From CAYUIG01 sp964444685 (lineage in GTDB: Bacteria > Gemmatimonadota > Gemmatimonadetes > Longimicrobiales > RSA9), in the NCBI GenBank assembly GCA_964444685.1, contig CAYUIG010000014.1, positions 1 to 64,000 of the forward strand: 64,000 bases of DNA, written 5' to 3'. The position numbers were made by a program, and so were the translations under genes. The notes beneath the pieces are model-generated. The model saw only the letters and a program-made list of their open reading frames with translations, did no database searches and was not told where the DNA came from. Every line of letters starts with the position of its first letter. The stretch's first letter is position 1. Shown here one piece after another: positions 8,399 through 15,566 of the stretch.

Positions 8399-8419
8399 CT
8401 CGGCTTTCCGCGAGCTTTT
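8398..8419 (+). terminator. Intrinsic terminator 1
   Basis: GCTCG and CGAGC with an 8-base loop, followed by TTTT. It begins at the stop codon of the 52-residue gene. Confidence 0.55.
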
Positions 8420-8421
8420 CT

Positions 8422-8460
8422 GGCCGCGGTCGCTCGTTATCGGGTGACCGCGGCCTTTTT
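8422..8460 (+). terminator. Intrinsic terminator 2 (strong)
   Basis: GGCCGCGGTC (8422-8431) pairs perfectly with GACCGCGGCC (8446-8455) and is followed by TTTTT. This is a textbook rho-independent terminator closing the small-protein unit. Confidence 0.85.
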
Positions 8461-8490
8461 CTCACCGCAGGCTCCTCGGTGAGATTTCCG

Positions 8491-8520
8491 TTTGCATGAG
8501 GGCCCCACGCGCCAGATAAT
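8491..8520 (+). promoter_or_regulatory. Sigma-70-type promoter giving a near-leaderless mRNA
   Basis: TTTGCA (8491-8496), an 18-base spacer, then GATAAT (8515-8520). The start codon at 8527 is about where transcription would begin, so the mRNA would have almost no 5' leader. Confidence 0.5.
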
Positions 8521-8526
8521 GCCGCG

Positions 8527-9852
8527 ATGAAGACCGCCGCCGTAATCGGAGCCGGCCCCGCTGGCCTGTCCGCCGCGTGGCAGCTTGCAAGGAGCGGCAC
8601 GAAGGTGACGGTGTTCGAGGCGCGCGCGGAGCCGGGCGGCCGCATGCGCAGCGACGACCTCGATGGCGCGATCGTCGACCCCGCCGTGCAGCTCCTCTCC
8701 TCGACGTTCTCCTCGACCATCGGCCTCGCGCGAAGCGTGGGACTCGAGCAGGTGATCGTGCGGTCGCCGGGTCGTGACGCGCTCTGGCGGAGAGGCCGGC
8801 CGCACGAAGTGGTCTACGGCTCCGTATCCAGCCTCGCCACGAGCAGCGCGCTGCCGATGGGGCTGAAGCTGCGCATGGCCGCGCGCTACCTGCCGTGGCT
8901 GACGTCGCGGATGCGCGGGCTGGATGCGAACGACCCCGCACGCACGGGAGGCGACCGCTGGGACGACATGTCGATCGCGGAGTGGGGCAGGGAAGAACTC
9001 GGCAACGACTTCGTCGAGCTCATGGTCTACCCGCTCCTGGCCGCGTACTACGGCACGCCGCCGGAGCGCACGAGTGCGCCGTGGTATCACGCGCTCGCAC
9101 GGGTCGGTATGGACGTGCGCGTGCTCGCGATCCGCGGCGGCATGGGCGCGCTGCCGGCTGCGGTCGCGTCGTCGCTGCAGCAACACGGCGGCCAGCTTCT
9201 CACCGGGGTCAGTGTCCGCCGCATCGAACCGACGAACGGTGGCGTGCGCGTGGAGCACGACGCAGGCACGGAGGAGTTCGAGGGCGCCGTCGTCGCAACA
9301 CCGGCCGCAGTGGCTAAGGAGCTGATCGATACCCCGGAAGCCAACGCCTGGCTCGAGAACGTACGCGCGACCCCCACGGCAACCCTCGCGCTGCGACTGG
9401 ACCGGCCCGTCGGCGTCGACTGGTTCGGGCTGTCCTTCCCGCCGGGAGAAGGTCCAGGCCGCAGCCTGGCAGGACTGTGCGTACAGGAGCAGAAAGCGCC
9501 GGGCCTCGTGCCGGATGGTGCGGGGTTGCTGGTCGCGCTGCCGTCACCCGCGCTCGCGCCGCGCATGGCGGAGGCCGAACCGCAGGCGGTGGCCGATGCG
9601 CTGCTCCCCGCGATCGAACAGGTCTTTCCGAAGCTCGGTGACCGCGTCGTACGAGCGAAGGCGTACCGCTTCACGGAAGGCTACACTGAATTCGGGCCGG
9701 GTCACCTGCGCCACATCCGCGCGTTCCAGGACGCATGGCTGCCGCGCAACATCGCGCTTGCGGGGGATTATCTCGTGGCGCCGACGGTGGAGGGTGCAAT
9801 GCGCAGCGGTGAGCGCGCGGCCGCGCACCTTATGAAGCGTTTAGGCGACTAA
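8527..9852 (+). CDS. FAD-dependent protoporphyrinogen-oxidase-like / amine oxidase family protein
   Basis: A 441-residue flavoprotein. The N-terminal dinucleotide fold is clear (AVIGAGPAGLSAAWQL, then the acidic FEARAEPGGRM, residues 5-41). The C-terminal FAD contact NIALAGDYLVAPTVEGAMRSG is typical of the HemY/phytoene-desaturase-like superfamily. The family oxidises flat hydrophobic substrates such as protoporphyrinogen IX, carotenoids or amines. No haem or carotenoid gene is adjacent, so the substrate stays open. Its last codons read through GTTTAGGCG (9839-9847), which may mark the left edge of the neighbouring cassette. Confidence 0.8.
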   Translation: MKTAAVIGAGPAGLSAAWQLARSGTKVTVFEARAEPGGRMRSDDLDGAIVDPAVQLLSSTFSSTIGLARSVGLEQVIVRSPGRDALWRRGRPHEVVYGSVSSLATSSALPMGLKLRMAARYLPWLTSRMRGLDANDPARTGGDRWDDMSIAEWGREELGNDFVELMVYPLLAAYYGTPPERTSAPWYHALARVGMDVRVLAIRGGMGALPAAVASSLQQHGGQLLTGVSVRRIEPTNGGVRVEHDAGTEEFEGAVVATPAAVAKELIDTPEANAWLENVRATPTATLALRLDRPVGVDWFGLSFPPGEGPGRSLAGLCVQEQKAPGLVPDGAGLLVALPSPALAPRMAEAEPQAVADALLPAIEQVFPKLGDRVVRAKAYRFTEGYTEFGPGHLRHIRAFQDAWLPRNIALAGDYLVAPTVEGAMRSGERAAAHLMKRLGD

Positions 9853-9874
9853 TCGACAGAAAGCCCGATGATAG

Positions 9875-10657
9875 ATGACACCGCCGCTTCAACCTAGGCT
9901 CTTGCGCTTGCGAAACGCCATTGACCGCCTGAGCGGCAAGGAGGCCGCACTGAAGGGCGGCATGACTACTGCCGGGGTGGTTCGCGTGGGCGATACCGTG
10001 CGGCGCCCGGTGAAGGAGAAGTCGGCCTTTGTGCATGACGTTCTTCGACACTTGGAGCGTGGAGGATTCGATCGGGTACCACGTTTTCTCGGCATCGACG
10101 AAAAAGGCCGCGAAATGCTTACATATATCTCCGGAACTGTGCCTCAGCAGGTCGGCGGGTTTCAGAAGGAACAATGGCTTGCTGCGGCGAGGCTCCTGAA
10201 GCTATACCACGACGCTACGATGGACTGTAAGTTGAAAGGCGAATGCGAGGTTATCTGTCACGGGGACCCGGGCCCTGGCAACTACCTGCTCCGGAATGGA
10301 ATGCCCTACGCGCTCATTGACTTCGATGGAGCGCATCCCGGTACGCGTGAGGAAGACGTGGGCTATGCCGCATGGATGTGGCTGCACGTCGGCAATCGGA
10401 AGGTCGCGCCGGAGGAACAAGGATCGAAGCTTGTGGACTTTGTGACCGCGTACGATGAAGGCGCGACTTGGGACCCACTCAGAGCAGTGCTTGAAGCTCA
10501 GAAGCTGTGCGTCGCGCAAATCCCGAACAGCTTCAAGTGGGCATTCGTTAAGTCGTGGGCGCAAACCTGCCTCGCTTGGACCTATCGCAATCGCGGGCGC
10601 ATCGCTGCGGGCATCGCCATGCAGTCTGACAACTCGGCGGGGCGGCGGTCATCTTAG
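9875..10657 (+). CDS. APH-family phosphotransferase (kinase-like), likely integron-cassette gene
   Basis: A 260-residue protein with the aminoglycoside phosphotransferase/choline kinase catalytic core. The loop HGDPGPGN (HxDxxxxN) is near residue 129 and the metal-binding IDFDGA near 147. The N-terminal lobe is short, and an internal ATG at 9962 gives an alternative start. The substrate could be an aminoglycoside, a sugar or a lipid head group, and resistance cannot be claimed from sequence. Base composition is clearly less GC-rich than the neighbours. An attC-like site follows 79 bases after the stop, and a GTTTAGGCG junction-like sequence lies 27 bases before the start, as expected for a captured gene cassette. 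Confidence 0.75.
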   Translation: MTPPLQPRLLRLRNAIDRLSGKEAALKGGMTTAGVVRVGDTVRRPVKEKSAFVHDVLRHLERGGFDRVPRFLGIDEKGREMLTYISGTVPQQVGGFQKEQWLAAARLLKLYHDATMDCKLKGECEVICHGDPGPGNYLLRNGMPYALIDFDGAHPGTREEDVGYAAWMWLHVGNRKVAPEEQGSKLVDFVTAYDEGATWDPLRAVLEAQKLCVAQIPNSFKWAFVKSWAQTCLAWTYRNRGRIAAGIAMQSDNSAGRRSS

Positions 10658-10736
10658 TAACCGGGGTTTTGCTGATGGACCTGTCGCGAGCTGCCGTCGC
10701 TATCCTTCGTCGAGTTCGGCTGTCGAGCATCGAGTC

Positions 10737-10801
10737 GCCTAACGAGGGTGCGAAGCTGACAGCCGGTTACGCGGCTGCAGCTTACACCCAGGGCGCTAGG
10801 C
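10737..10801 (+). mobile_element. Integron attC-like recombination site (single attC)
   Basis: The ends are GCCTAAC (10737-10743, matching RYYYAAC) and GCTAGGC (10795-10801, one change from GTTRRRY). Inside, GGGTG pairs with CACCC, AAGCTG with CAGCTT, and CAGCC with GGCTG, with one extrahelical A at 10759. The whole 65 bases fold as an imperfect cruciform with an unpaired central spacer, the hallmark layout of attC. No integrase gene or attI is in the window, so it is a lone site. Confidence 0.72.
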
Positions 10802-10867
10802 GGCGAACTCTCGTGTTTCACCGCATCTGTCGTTGGTCTAGGGGAGCGTTGATGTGACGGTCCACGA

Positions 10868-11479
10868 ATGTGGCCGCCGGGTCTATCGCCGTTGGATGCC
10901 TTGGCGGCCAACACAACGATCCTAAAGCGTGCGAGCTGGATCGCCGCCGGATGGGCATTCGTCTATGCCCTCTACCGCGCCTACTATGCAGCGGGTGGTA
11001 CGTTCGGAATGTTCGGCACACCCGTATCCGAGCATGACTGGCGCATGGTGAACGCAAAGGGTGCTGTAATTCTCGCGTTTGTGGCCATATTGCCGATTGC
11101 GGTGCTTCGGCTGTGGCACCGCTCTCGCGCGAGGCCGTGGCTCCTCATACTCAGTTGGATCATGGCCGTGGGCGGCGTCATGCACGCCTTGGTGGGTATT
11201 GGCCAGCGCATTGCCAGTCTGAGCGGGCTTTATGTAATGCCTCTACCGTTCTGGAGGACGATCGACCGCAGGGCGTCAGATCTGCAAGCACTATTATTCA
11301 ACGAACCCTGGTTTCTGATCGAGGGACTGTTGTGGGTGGCGATCGCTTGGGGTGGGGCTCTCTCTGGCTCATCTACCCGTTGGCGGTGGATCGGGAGCGC
11401 GATTGCTGCAGTTGTCGCATTGACGGTAGTCGGCCTACTTAGCGCCTTCGGTGTCATCGGTCAGACCACCATCGGCTAG
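10868..11479 (+). CDS. Multi-pass membrane protein of unknown function in accessory island
   Basis: A 203-residue protein with four to five predicted transmembrane helices (about 22-42, 63-83, 92-115, 147-168 and 173-195). It begins 66 bases after the attC-like site, so it may be a second cassette, but no attC follows it. Tryptophan and small residues line the helices (SWIAAGWAFVYALYRAYY, then WLLILSWIMAVGGVMHALVG). This layout resembles small DUF3995-like membrane proteins, which is a weak match. Base composition is lower in GC than the core genes. The start at ATG 10868 is uncertain. Confidence 0.6.
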   Translation: MWPPGLSPLDALAANTTILKRASWIAAGWAFVYALYRAYYAAGGTFGMFGTPVSEHDWRMVNAKGAVILAFVAILPIAVLRLWHRSRARPWLLILSWIMAVGGVMHALVGIGQRIASLSGLYVMPLPFWRTIDRRASDLQALLFNEPWFLIEGLLWVAIAWGGALSGSSTRWRWIGSAIAAVVALTVVGLLSAFGVIGQTTIG

Positions 11480-11598
11480 TAGATTGTACCAGCCACCTTC
11501 ACGCAGCGTGCCGATGGCAACCGCCGCCTACAACGCAGAACCCAGGCACATCGCTAACACGGTTTGAGAAGGAAAGTCCCTCCCTTCGCGAGGTGAGT

Positions 11599-11733
11599 AT
11601 GCCGGAGCCATTCGCCCCCGACCTCTCGTCACGGCCTTTCTCGATGACCGTCGAGCGGCTGATGGCGGCGTCCCCTGAACAGCTCTACGACGCCTGGACG
11701 AGCAACTTTTCGAACGAACAAATGATGCGCTAG
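11599..11733 (+). pseudogene. Truncated SRPBCC / AHSA1-type protein (N-terminal fragment)
   Basis: The 44 codons read MPEPFAPDLSSRPFSMTVER, then LMAASPEQLYDAWT, the usual first strand and helix of START-like SRPBCC domain proteins, whose full length is about 150-170 residues. The frame stops at 11733, directly against the end of the opposite-strand RDD gene. It is therefore a broken gene at the edge of the accessory island. The 119 bases before it hold nothing recognisable. Confidence 0.6.
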
Positions 11734-12900
11734 CTAGCGCGCCTTTCGGGGCGGGATCTCGTTGCGCGCCACCATGTGCGCGCGGAAATCGCGCTCACGC
11801 ACGACGACCGTGCCGAGCACCTTGTCGTGCAATCCCTGCCGGTTTCGATCCCACAGAATCTGCGCGAAGCCGAGCAGTCCCGTCGACAGCGACGCGGCGT
11901 ATCCACCGAACCGCTCGAACGCGCCCCACCAGGTGATCGGGCGGTTCGCGAGCTGAATGACGCGGATGCCCACCACGCGTTTGCCGGGCGTCTGTCCGCT
12001 CCACAAGGCGAGGAAGCTGGTGAAGTAGACTGCGCTCCAGCCGAAGCCGATGCCGAGATCTTCGGAGATCCCGCGCAGGAACGCGATGATGCCGATGCTG
12101 CGGTTGCGCTCCTCGTCGAGCTCCTCTTCGAGCCGCTCGTTGCTGCGTTCGAGCGCGTCGATCCGTCGATCCATGCGACGCAGATCTTCACCCGCCAGCG
12201 CGTTCCTCAGCTCCCGGCGCACGGCAGGGATCGCGACGGTGTCCTCCGCCTCGAGCGCGGCCGCGTAGCGCAGCGCGACCGAGTCCGCGTCGACGGGCTC
12301 CTCTTCTTCGAACGTGAGGGATCCAAGTGCGGCCCGCGCAGCAGCCAGTGCGGGACCTTCGAGGCCGTCGAGCAGCTCGTCGACCATGTCCTCCTTGTCG
12401 TCCGCGTCCATGTCCGCGGTCTCCAGCCACGTCGAAACCTGCGCCGCCGCGTCGGCGGCGGTAGCACTGTCCGTTGCGCTGGCAAGGCGCGCGATCGGAA
12501 TCGCGGCGAGCGCGTCGCCAAGGCCGAGGTCGATCCCGTTCACCGAAACCTCGGACGGATCCTCGTCGCCATTCCCTCCCGACACCCAGCCATAGAGACC
12601 GCGCACGACGAAGAACACCAGCAGTGCCGCGCCGATGCGCAGCGTGAAGCGTGTCGAACGCTTGACCAGGCCCTCGTTCTGGGCGGGCGAGGATGCGCGC
12701 CAGAGAGCAATCGATGCGATGAGGCCGAGCAGCAGCGAGCCGCCCGCGCTCACGAGGATCGCAACGGGAATGAGATCGAGCAGGATGGCCGCGAGCCGCC
12801 GCCACGGGTTGGCGAGCGGCACACCGATCAGCTCCGGCGCGACCGTGAATGCGTCCGGCGTGATGATCGTCTTCGGATCGATCGGAGGTGTGGCGGCCAT
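11734..12900 (-). CDS. RDD-family membrane protein with large internal insertion
   Basis: A 388-residue protein. The RDD signature is split. The first part is residues 32-55 (NPWRRLAAILLDLIPVAILV). The rest comes only at about residues 290-375 (SGQTPGKRVVGIRVIQL and WDRNRQGLHDKVLGTVVVRE). Between them lie one or two further membrane helices and an acidic, coiled-coil-like soluble stretch of about 170 residues (DADDKEDMVDELLDGLEG; ALERSNERLEEELDEERN). RDD proteins are small membrane proteins, some of which act in ion transport. The insertion suggests an added regulatory or oligomerisation module. No partner gene is evident. Confidence 0.75.
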   Translation of the reverse strand: MAATPPIDPKTIITPDAFTVAPELIGVPLANPWRRLAAILLDLIPVAILVSAGGSLLLGLIASIALWRASSPAQNEGLVKRSTRFTLRIGAALLVFFVVRGLYGWVSGGNGDEDPSEVSVNGIDLGLGDALAAIPIARLASATDSATAADAAAQVSTWLETADMDADDKEDMVDELLDGLEGPALAAARAALGSLTFEEEEPVDADSVALRYAAALEAEDTVAIPAVRRELRNALAGEDLRRMDRRIDALERSNERLEEELDEERNRSIGIIAFLRGISEDLGIGFGWSAVYFTSFLALWSGQTPGKRVVGIRVIQLANRPITWWGAFERFGGYAASLSTGLLGFAQILWDRNRQGLHDKVLGTVVVRERDFRAHMVARNEIPPRKAR

Positions 12901-12914
12901 CCGGTACTGATAAC

Positions 12915-12942
12915 GAGTCGGGAGTCGGGAGTCGAGAGTCGA
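12915..12942. repeat. Heptamer array, family B (GAGTCGG/GAGTCGA), 4 copies
   Basis: Four exact head-to-tail 7-mers: GAGTCGG twice, then GAGTCGA twice. It lies just upstream of the RDD start codon, in the gap between two minus-strand genes. It has the same units as the array inside metH (27325-27419). Confidence 0.9.
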
Positions 12943-12982
12943 GAAGCGGAGGGCTGGCGCAGCCTACGGACGAGCGGACGGT

Positions 12983-13009
12983 GGCGGGCCTACCCCCCGG
13001 AGGCCCGCC
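12983..13009 (-). terminator. Hairpin after the sigma/anti-sigma/PDZ operon
   Basis: GGCGGGCCT pairs perfectly with AGGCCCGCC across a 9-base loop, 23 bases beyond the end of the PDZ gene. There is no U-run, so it may be only a processing or rho-linked structure. Confidence 0.4.
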
Positions 13010-13031
13010 GACCGCCCGTCGCCCGCGTGTT

Positions 13032-14159
13032 CTACTCGCGGCGCAGCTCGATGGTTCGACGTTCGCGCTTGCGGACGACTTCGATCGTGAGGTCGCCGTC
13101 GCGGCGCGTCTCCGCGAAGGCGCGGCGCACATCGGCGATGGACTCCACGTTGCGGCCGCCCGCGCGCACGATGACATCGCCCGGCTCCAGGCCCGCACGC
13201 GCCGCAGGTGTGTTCGACGGCACGCGCAGCACCAGCACGCCGTCATCGACGCCGAAGTATTCGTCGAGGCCCTCGGTCAGCTCCGTCAGCTCGGCACCCG
13301 CGACGGCGTTGAAACCAATTGTCGAGATGGCCCACGGACCGAGCTCGCCGGAGAAGGAGAATCCGCGCCACTCCGCGCTGTCCGGACCGAAGGAGAACCC
13401 GTACCCGCGCCACGCGCTGTCCGCAGATACGTGGAACCGGGGCATGACACGCAGGCGCATGTTGAGGCTGTCGAGGTTGCGGAACCGCAGGCTGTCCAGC
13501 GAGCGCAGCTCGCGCAGCCGGATGGTGTCGAGCCGGAGGCGCAGCATCTCGGCCGCGCGCAGGCTCTCGCGCGTCATGTCGTCCCAGTTCCTGCGCAGGC
13601 TGTCCTGGAACATCAGCTGGAAGCGGTTCAGGCTGTCGGAGAAGACACGCCAGCGCGTGCTGTCCCCGAGCATGCCCCGCAGCACCACGCCCATGCTGTC
13701 CATGTGCAGCCGCAGCGAATCCATGTGCAGGCGCAGCTGGCCGCTCACCAGCGAGTCCGGGCTGATGCGGTATGAATACGTGAAGCTCGGCAGCTCCGTC
13801 CGGAACCGCTCGGGCCGCTCGCCGGCGGTCGCGGTGATGTCGCGTTCCCGTCCGCCTCGCCTTACCCGCAGCGTCACTTCATCGCCCGGGTTCAATGAGA
13901 ACGACAGCGACGAGAGCAGCGGCTCGCTTGCGGCGAGGCCGTTGACGCTCACGAGCGTGTCACCGCGTGCGAGGCCGGCGCGCTCGGCAGGCGAGTCGTC
14001 GACGATCTCGGTGATCGTGATGACCGCGCGCCCATCACGCGCGAAGCCGGGATTGTAGGAGAAACCCAGCCAGCCGCCGCCGGCGCGCTGGGCTTCGACG
14101 CCCGTCACGCTCAGCGCGAGCGCAGCGAGCAGGATCGTCAGGGTACGGATCGGTCGCAT
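13032..14159 (-). CDS. Exported double-PDZ-domain protein
   Basis: A 375-residue protein. The start is at ATG 14159, with GGAGGAG just upstream and a Sec signal (LTILLAALALSVTGVEAQ). PDZ domain 1 is at about residues 28-125 (WLGFSYN, AGLARGDTLVSVNG) and PDZ domain 2 near the C-terminus (VPSNTPAARAGLEPGDVIVRAGG). Between them is a repetitive helical stretch rich in DSLR units (LRLHMDSLRLHMDS, LRELRSLDSLRFRNLDSL). There is no protease domain, so it probably binds C-termini of envelope proteins. It is last in an operon with an ECF sigma factor and its anti-sigma factor, which suggests a role in envelope-stress sensing. Confidence 0.78.
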   Translation of the reverse strand: MRPIRTLTILLAALALSVTGVEAQRAGGGWLGFSYNPGFARDGRAVITITEIVDDSPAERAGLARGDTLVSVNGLAASEPLLSSLSFSLNPGDEVTLRVRRGGRERDITATAGERPERFRTELPSFTYSYRISPDSLVSGQLRLHMDSLRLHMDSMGVVLRGMLGDSTRWRVFSDSLNRFQLMFQDSLRRNWDDMTRESLRAAEMLRLRLDTIRLRELRSLDSLRFRNLDSLNMRLRVMPRFHVSADSAWRGYGFSFGPDSAEWRGFSFSGELGPWAISTIGFNAVAGAELTELTEGLDEYFGVDDGVLVLRVPSNTPAARAGLEPGDVIVRAGGRNVESIADVRRAFAETRRDGDLTIEVVRKRERRTIELRRE

Positions 14160-14169
14160 GGTACTCCTC

Positions 14170-14925
14170 CTAGAACCAGCTCTCGCCGGTTGCGGCGATC
14201 TGGCGGATCGTGGCTTCACGCTGCGCGAGCGCGTTCAGGTGATAGCCATTCAGAATCGGGTCGGCCGGCGCCTCGCCCAGCGCGGCACGCGTGGTTAGCA
14301 CGATGGTCTCGAGCGCAGCCAGGCGAGCGAGCGGGTCACCCGCCTCGGTCGCGCCCGCCATCTCGGCATAGCGAGTCAGCATGTCGAAGTAGCGCTGCTC
14401 CGCCTCGCGCAGAAAGCGCGCGAGCTCCTCGGGCGTGCGCGGCTCGGCTGCGGGCACGAAGAGTGGTTCCTGCCGCACGCGCTCGACCGGACGCACCGTG
14501 CCCTCCTGCCCAGAGGTAACGAGCCGCGTATCCTCGCGTGTCGGTGCGGGCTGCGGATCGCTGACCGCGCGGACCGGCGTATCGTTCGTCGCAACGGGCG
14601 CCGTGGGCTCGGAGCGCCAGGCCGCGCCGGCAAGGCCGCCGAGCAGGAAGAGTGCGAGCGCGGCCGCCATCCGCACGATCGCGACCGTCCAGCGCACGCG
14701 CGCGGACCTGCGGATCAGTCCCTCGTGCTCCAGGCGGGCGCGTATGCCCGGCCAGTGCGTGTCGGGCGGATCGATGTCCGGCAGGGCCGCGAGCGCGGCG
14801 GCATCGGCGCGCAGCGCTTCGAGCTCCGCCGTGCACTCCGCGCACGACTCGAGATGCGCGCGTTCCTCCTGCGCGGGTGCCTCGTCGACGAGGCGGGCCA
14901 GTGTCTCGAGTGTCAGGTGCGACAT
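14170..14925 (-). CDS. Zinc-finger anti-sigma factor, membrane-anchored
   Basis: A 251-residue protein. The N-terminal ZAS motif reads HLESCAEC (about residues 23-30). One transmembrane helix lies at about residues 88-108 (MAAALALFLLGGLAGAAW). The periplasmic part is alanine-rich and mostly helical. It inhibits the ECF sigma factor encoded just upstream. Its start codon lies 13 bases inside the sigma gene, so the two are translated in a coupled way. The family usually loses its inhibition by proteolysis or a conformational change on stress. Confidence 0.82.
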   Translation of the reverse strand: MSHLTLETLARLVDEAPAQEERAHLESCAECTAELEALRADAAALAALPDIDPPDTHWPGIRARLEHEGLIRRSARVRWTVAIVRMAAALALFLLGGLAGAAWRSEPTAPVATNDTPVRAVSDPQPAPTREDTRLVTSGQEGTVRPVERVRQEPLFVPAAEPRTPEELARFLREAEQRYFDMLTRYAEMAGATEAGDPLARLAALETIVLTTRAALGEAPADPILNGYHLNALAQREATIRQIAATGESWF

Positions 14926-15476
14926 AGTTCCTCTCCGTCGGGCGCCGGCTCGGGACTCAGGATGCTGCGCATCCGCGCCCGTGCCTTGAACAGCTGACTC
15001 TTCGATGTGCCGGGCGTAACACCCAGCGCCTGCGCGATCTCTTCGTGCGTGTATCCCTGCACGTCGTGCAGCACGAGCACCTGTCGCATGCCGTGCGGCA
15101 GCATGTCGAGCGCGCGTTCGATCCCGATCCGCAGCGTCGTCGGCTCCGGCCGGATCGAGGCCGGCGTTGTCGGTGACAGTTCGACTTCGTGCCGGGCGCG
15201 CCGGTCGCGCCAGCGCCGACCGTGCAGCGCACTGTTCACCGCGATCCGGTGCAGCCATGTCGAGAAGCGTGCTTCTCCGCGGAACGTCGGCAGCGCGCGG
15301 ATCGCGCGGACCCAGGCCTCCTGGGCCCAGTCCTCGGCGAGCTGGTCGTCCCCGGCCAGCCGCCGGACCACCGCGTACACCCTCGGTGCATAGCGGCGGT
15401 ACAGCTCGCGAACCGCGTCCCCGTCCCCGTCCCGCGCCCGGGCGATCGTGTCGGCTTCGGTCATGGCCTCGCTCAT
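14913..15476 (-). CDS. ECF-family RNA polymerase sigma factor
   Basis: A 187-residue group IV sigma factor. Region 2 holds DDQLAEDWAQEAWVRAIRAL and FSTWLHRIAVNSAL. Region 4 holds GYTHEEIAQALGVTPGTSKSQLFKAR. The linker is short and rich in proline and threonine. The start at ATG 15476 (MSEAMTEAD) is chosen; an internal ATG at 15464 is also possible. It is first in the operon sigma, anti-sigma, PDZ, and its leader contains a large palindrome shared with the divergent PAP2 gene. Confidence 0.9.
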   Translation of the reverse strand: MSEAMTEADTIARARDGDGDAVRELYRRYAPRVYAVVRRLAGDDQLAEDWAQEAWVRAIRALPTFRGEARFSTWLHRIAVNSALHGRRWRDRRARHEVELSPTTPASIRPEPTTLRIGIERALDMLPHGMRQVLVLHDVQGYTHEEIAQALGVTPGTSKSQLFKARARMRSILSPEPAPDGEELCRT

Positions 15477-15513
15477 CGGATCCGTCCAGTCTGATCCCGA
15501 CCCCGGGTGGAGG

Positions 15514-15559
15514 GTTGCCGGCCGGGGGCGTGGATCTTGCCCCCCGGGGCGCCGGCAAC
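15514..15559. promoter_or_regulatory. 46-bp palindrome between divergent sigma and PAP2 genes
   Basis: GTTGCCGG (15514-15521) mirrors CCGGCAAC (15552-15559), with inner arms GGGGGC (15524-15529) and GCCCCC (15539-15544). It sits between the two start codons. It could be an operator or an RNA hairpin in either transcript. Confidence 0.45.
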
Positions 15560-15566
15560 GTCCTGC

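Noticed and set aside
10669..10857. 62-codon frame between the APH gene and the membrane protein
   Set aside because: It runs across the attC-like site, has no start signal, and its sequence is explained by the recombination site.
11776..14058. 760-codon plus-strand frame
   Set aside because: It lies antisense to the RDD and PDZ genes and runs through the heptamer array. Those genes have domains and start sites, this frame has none.
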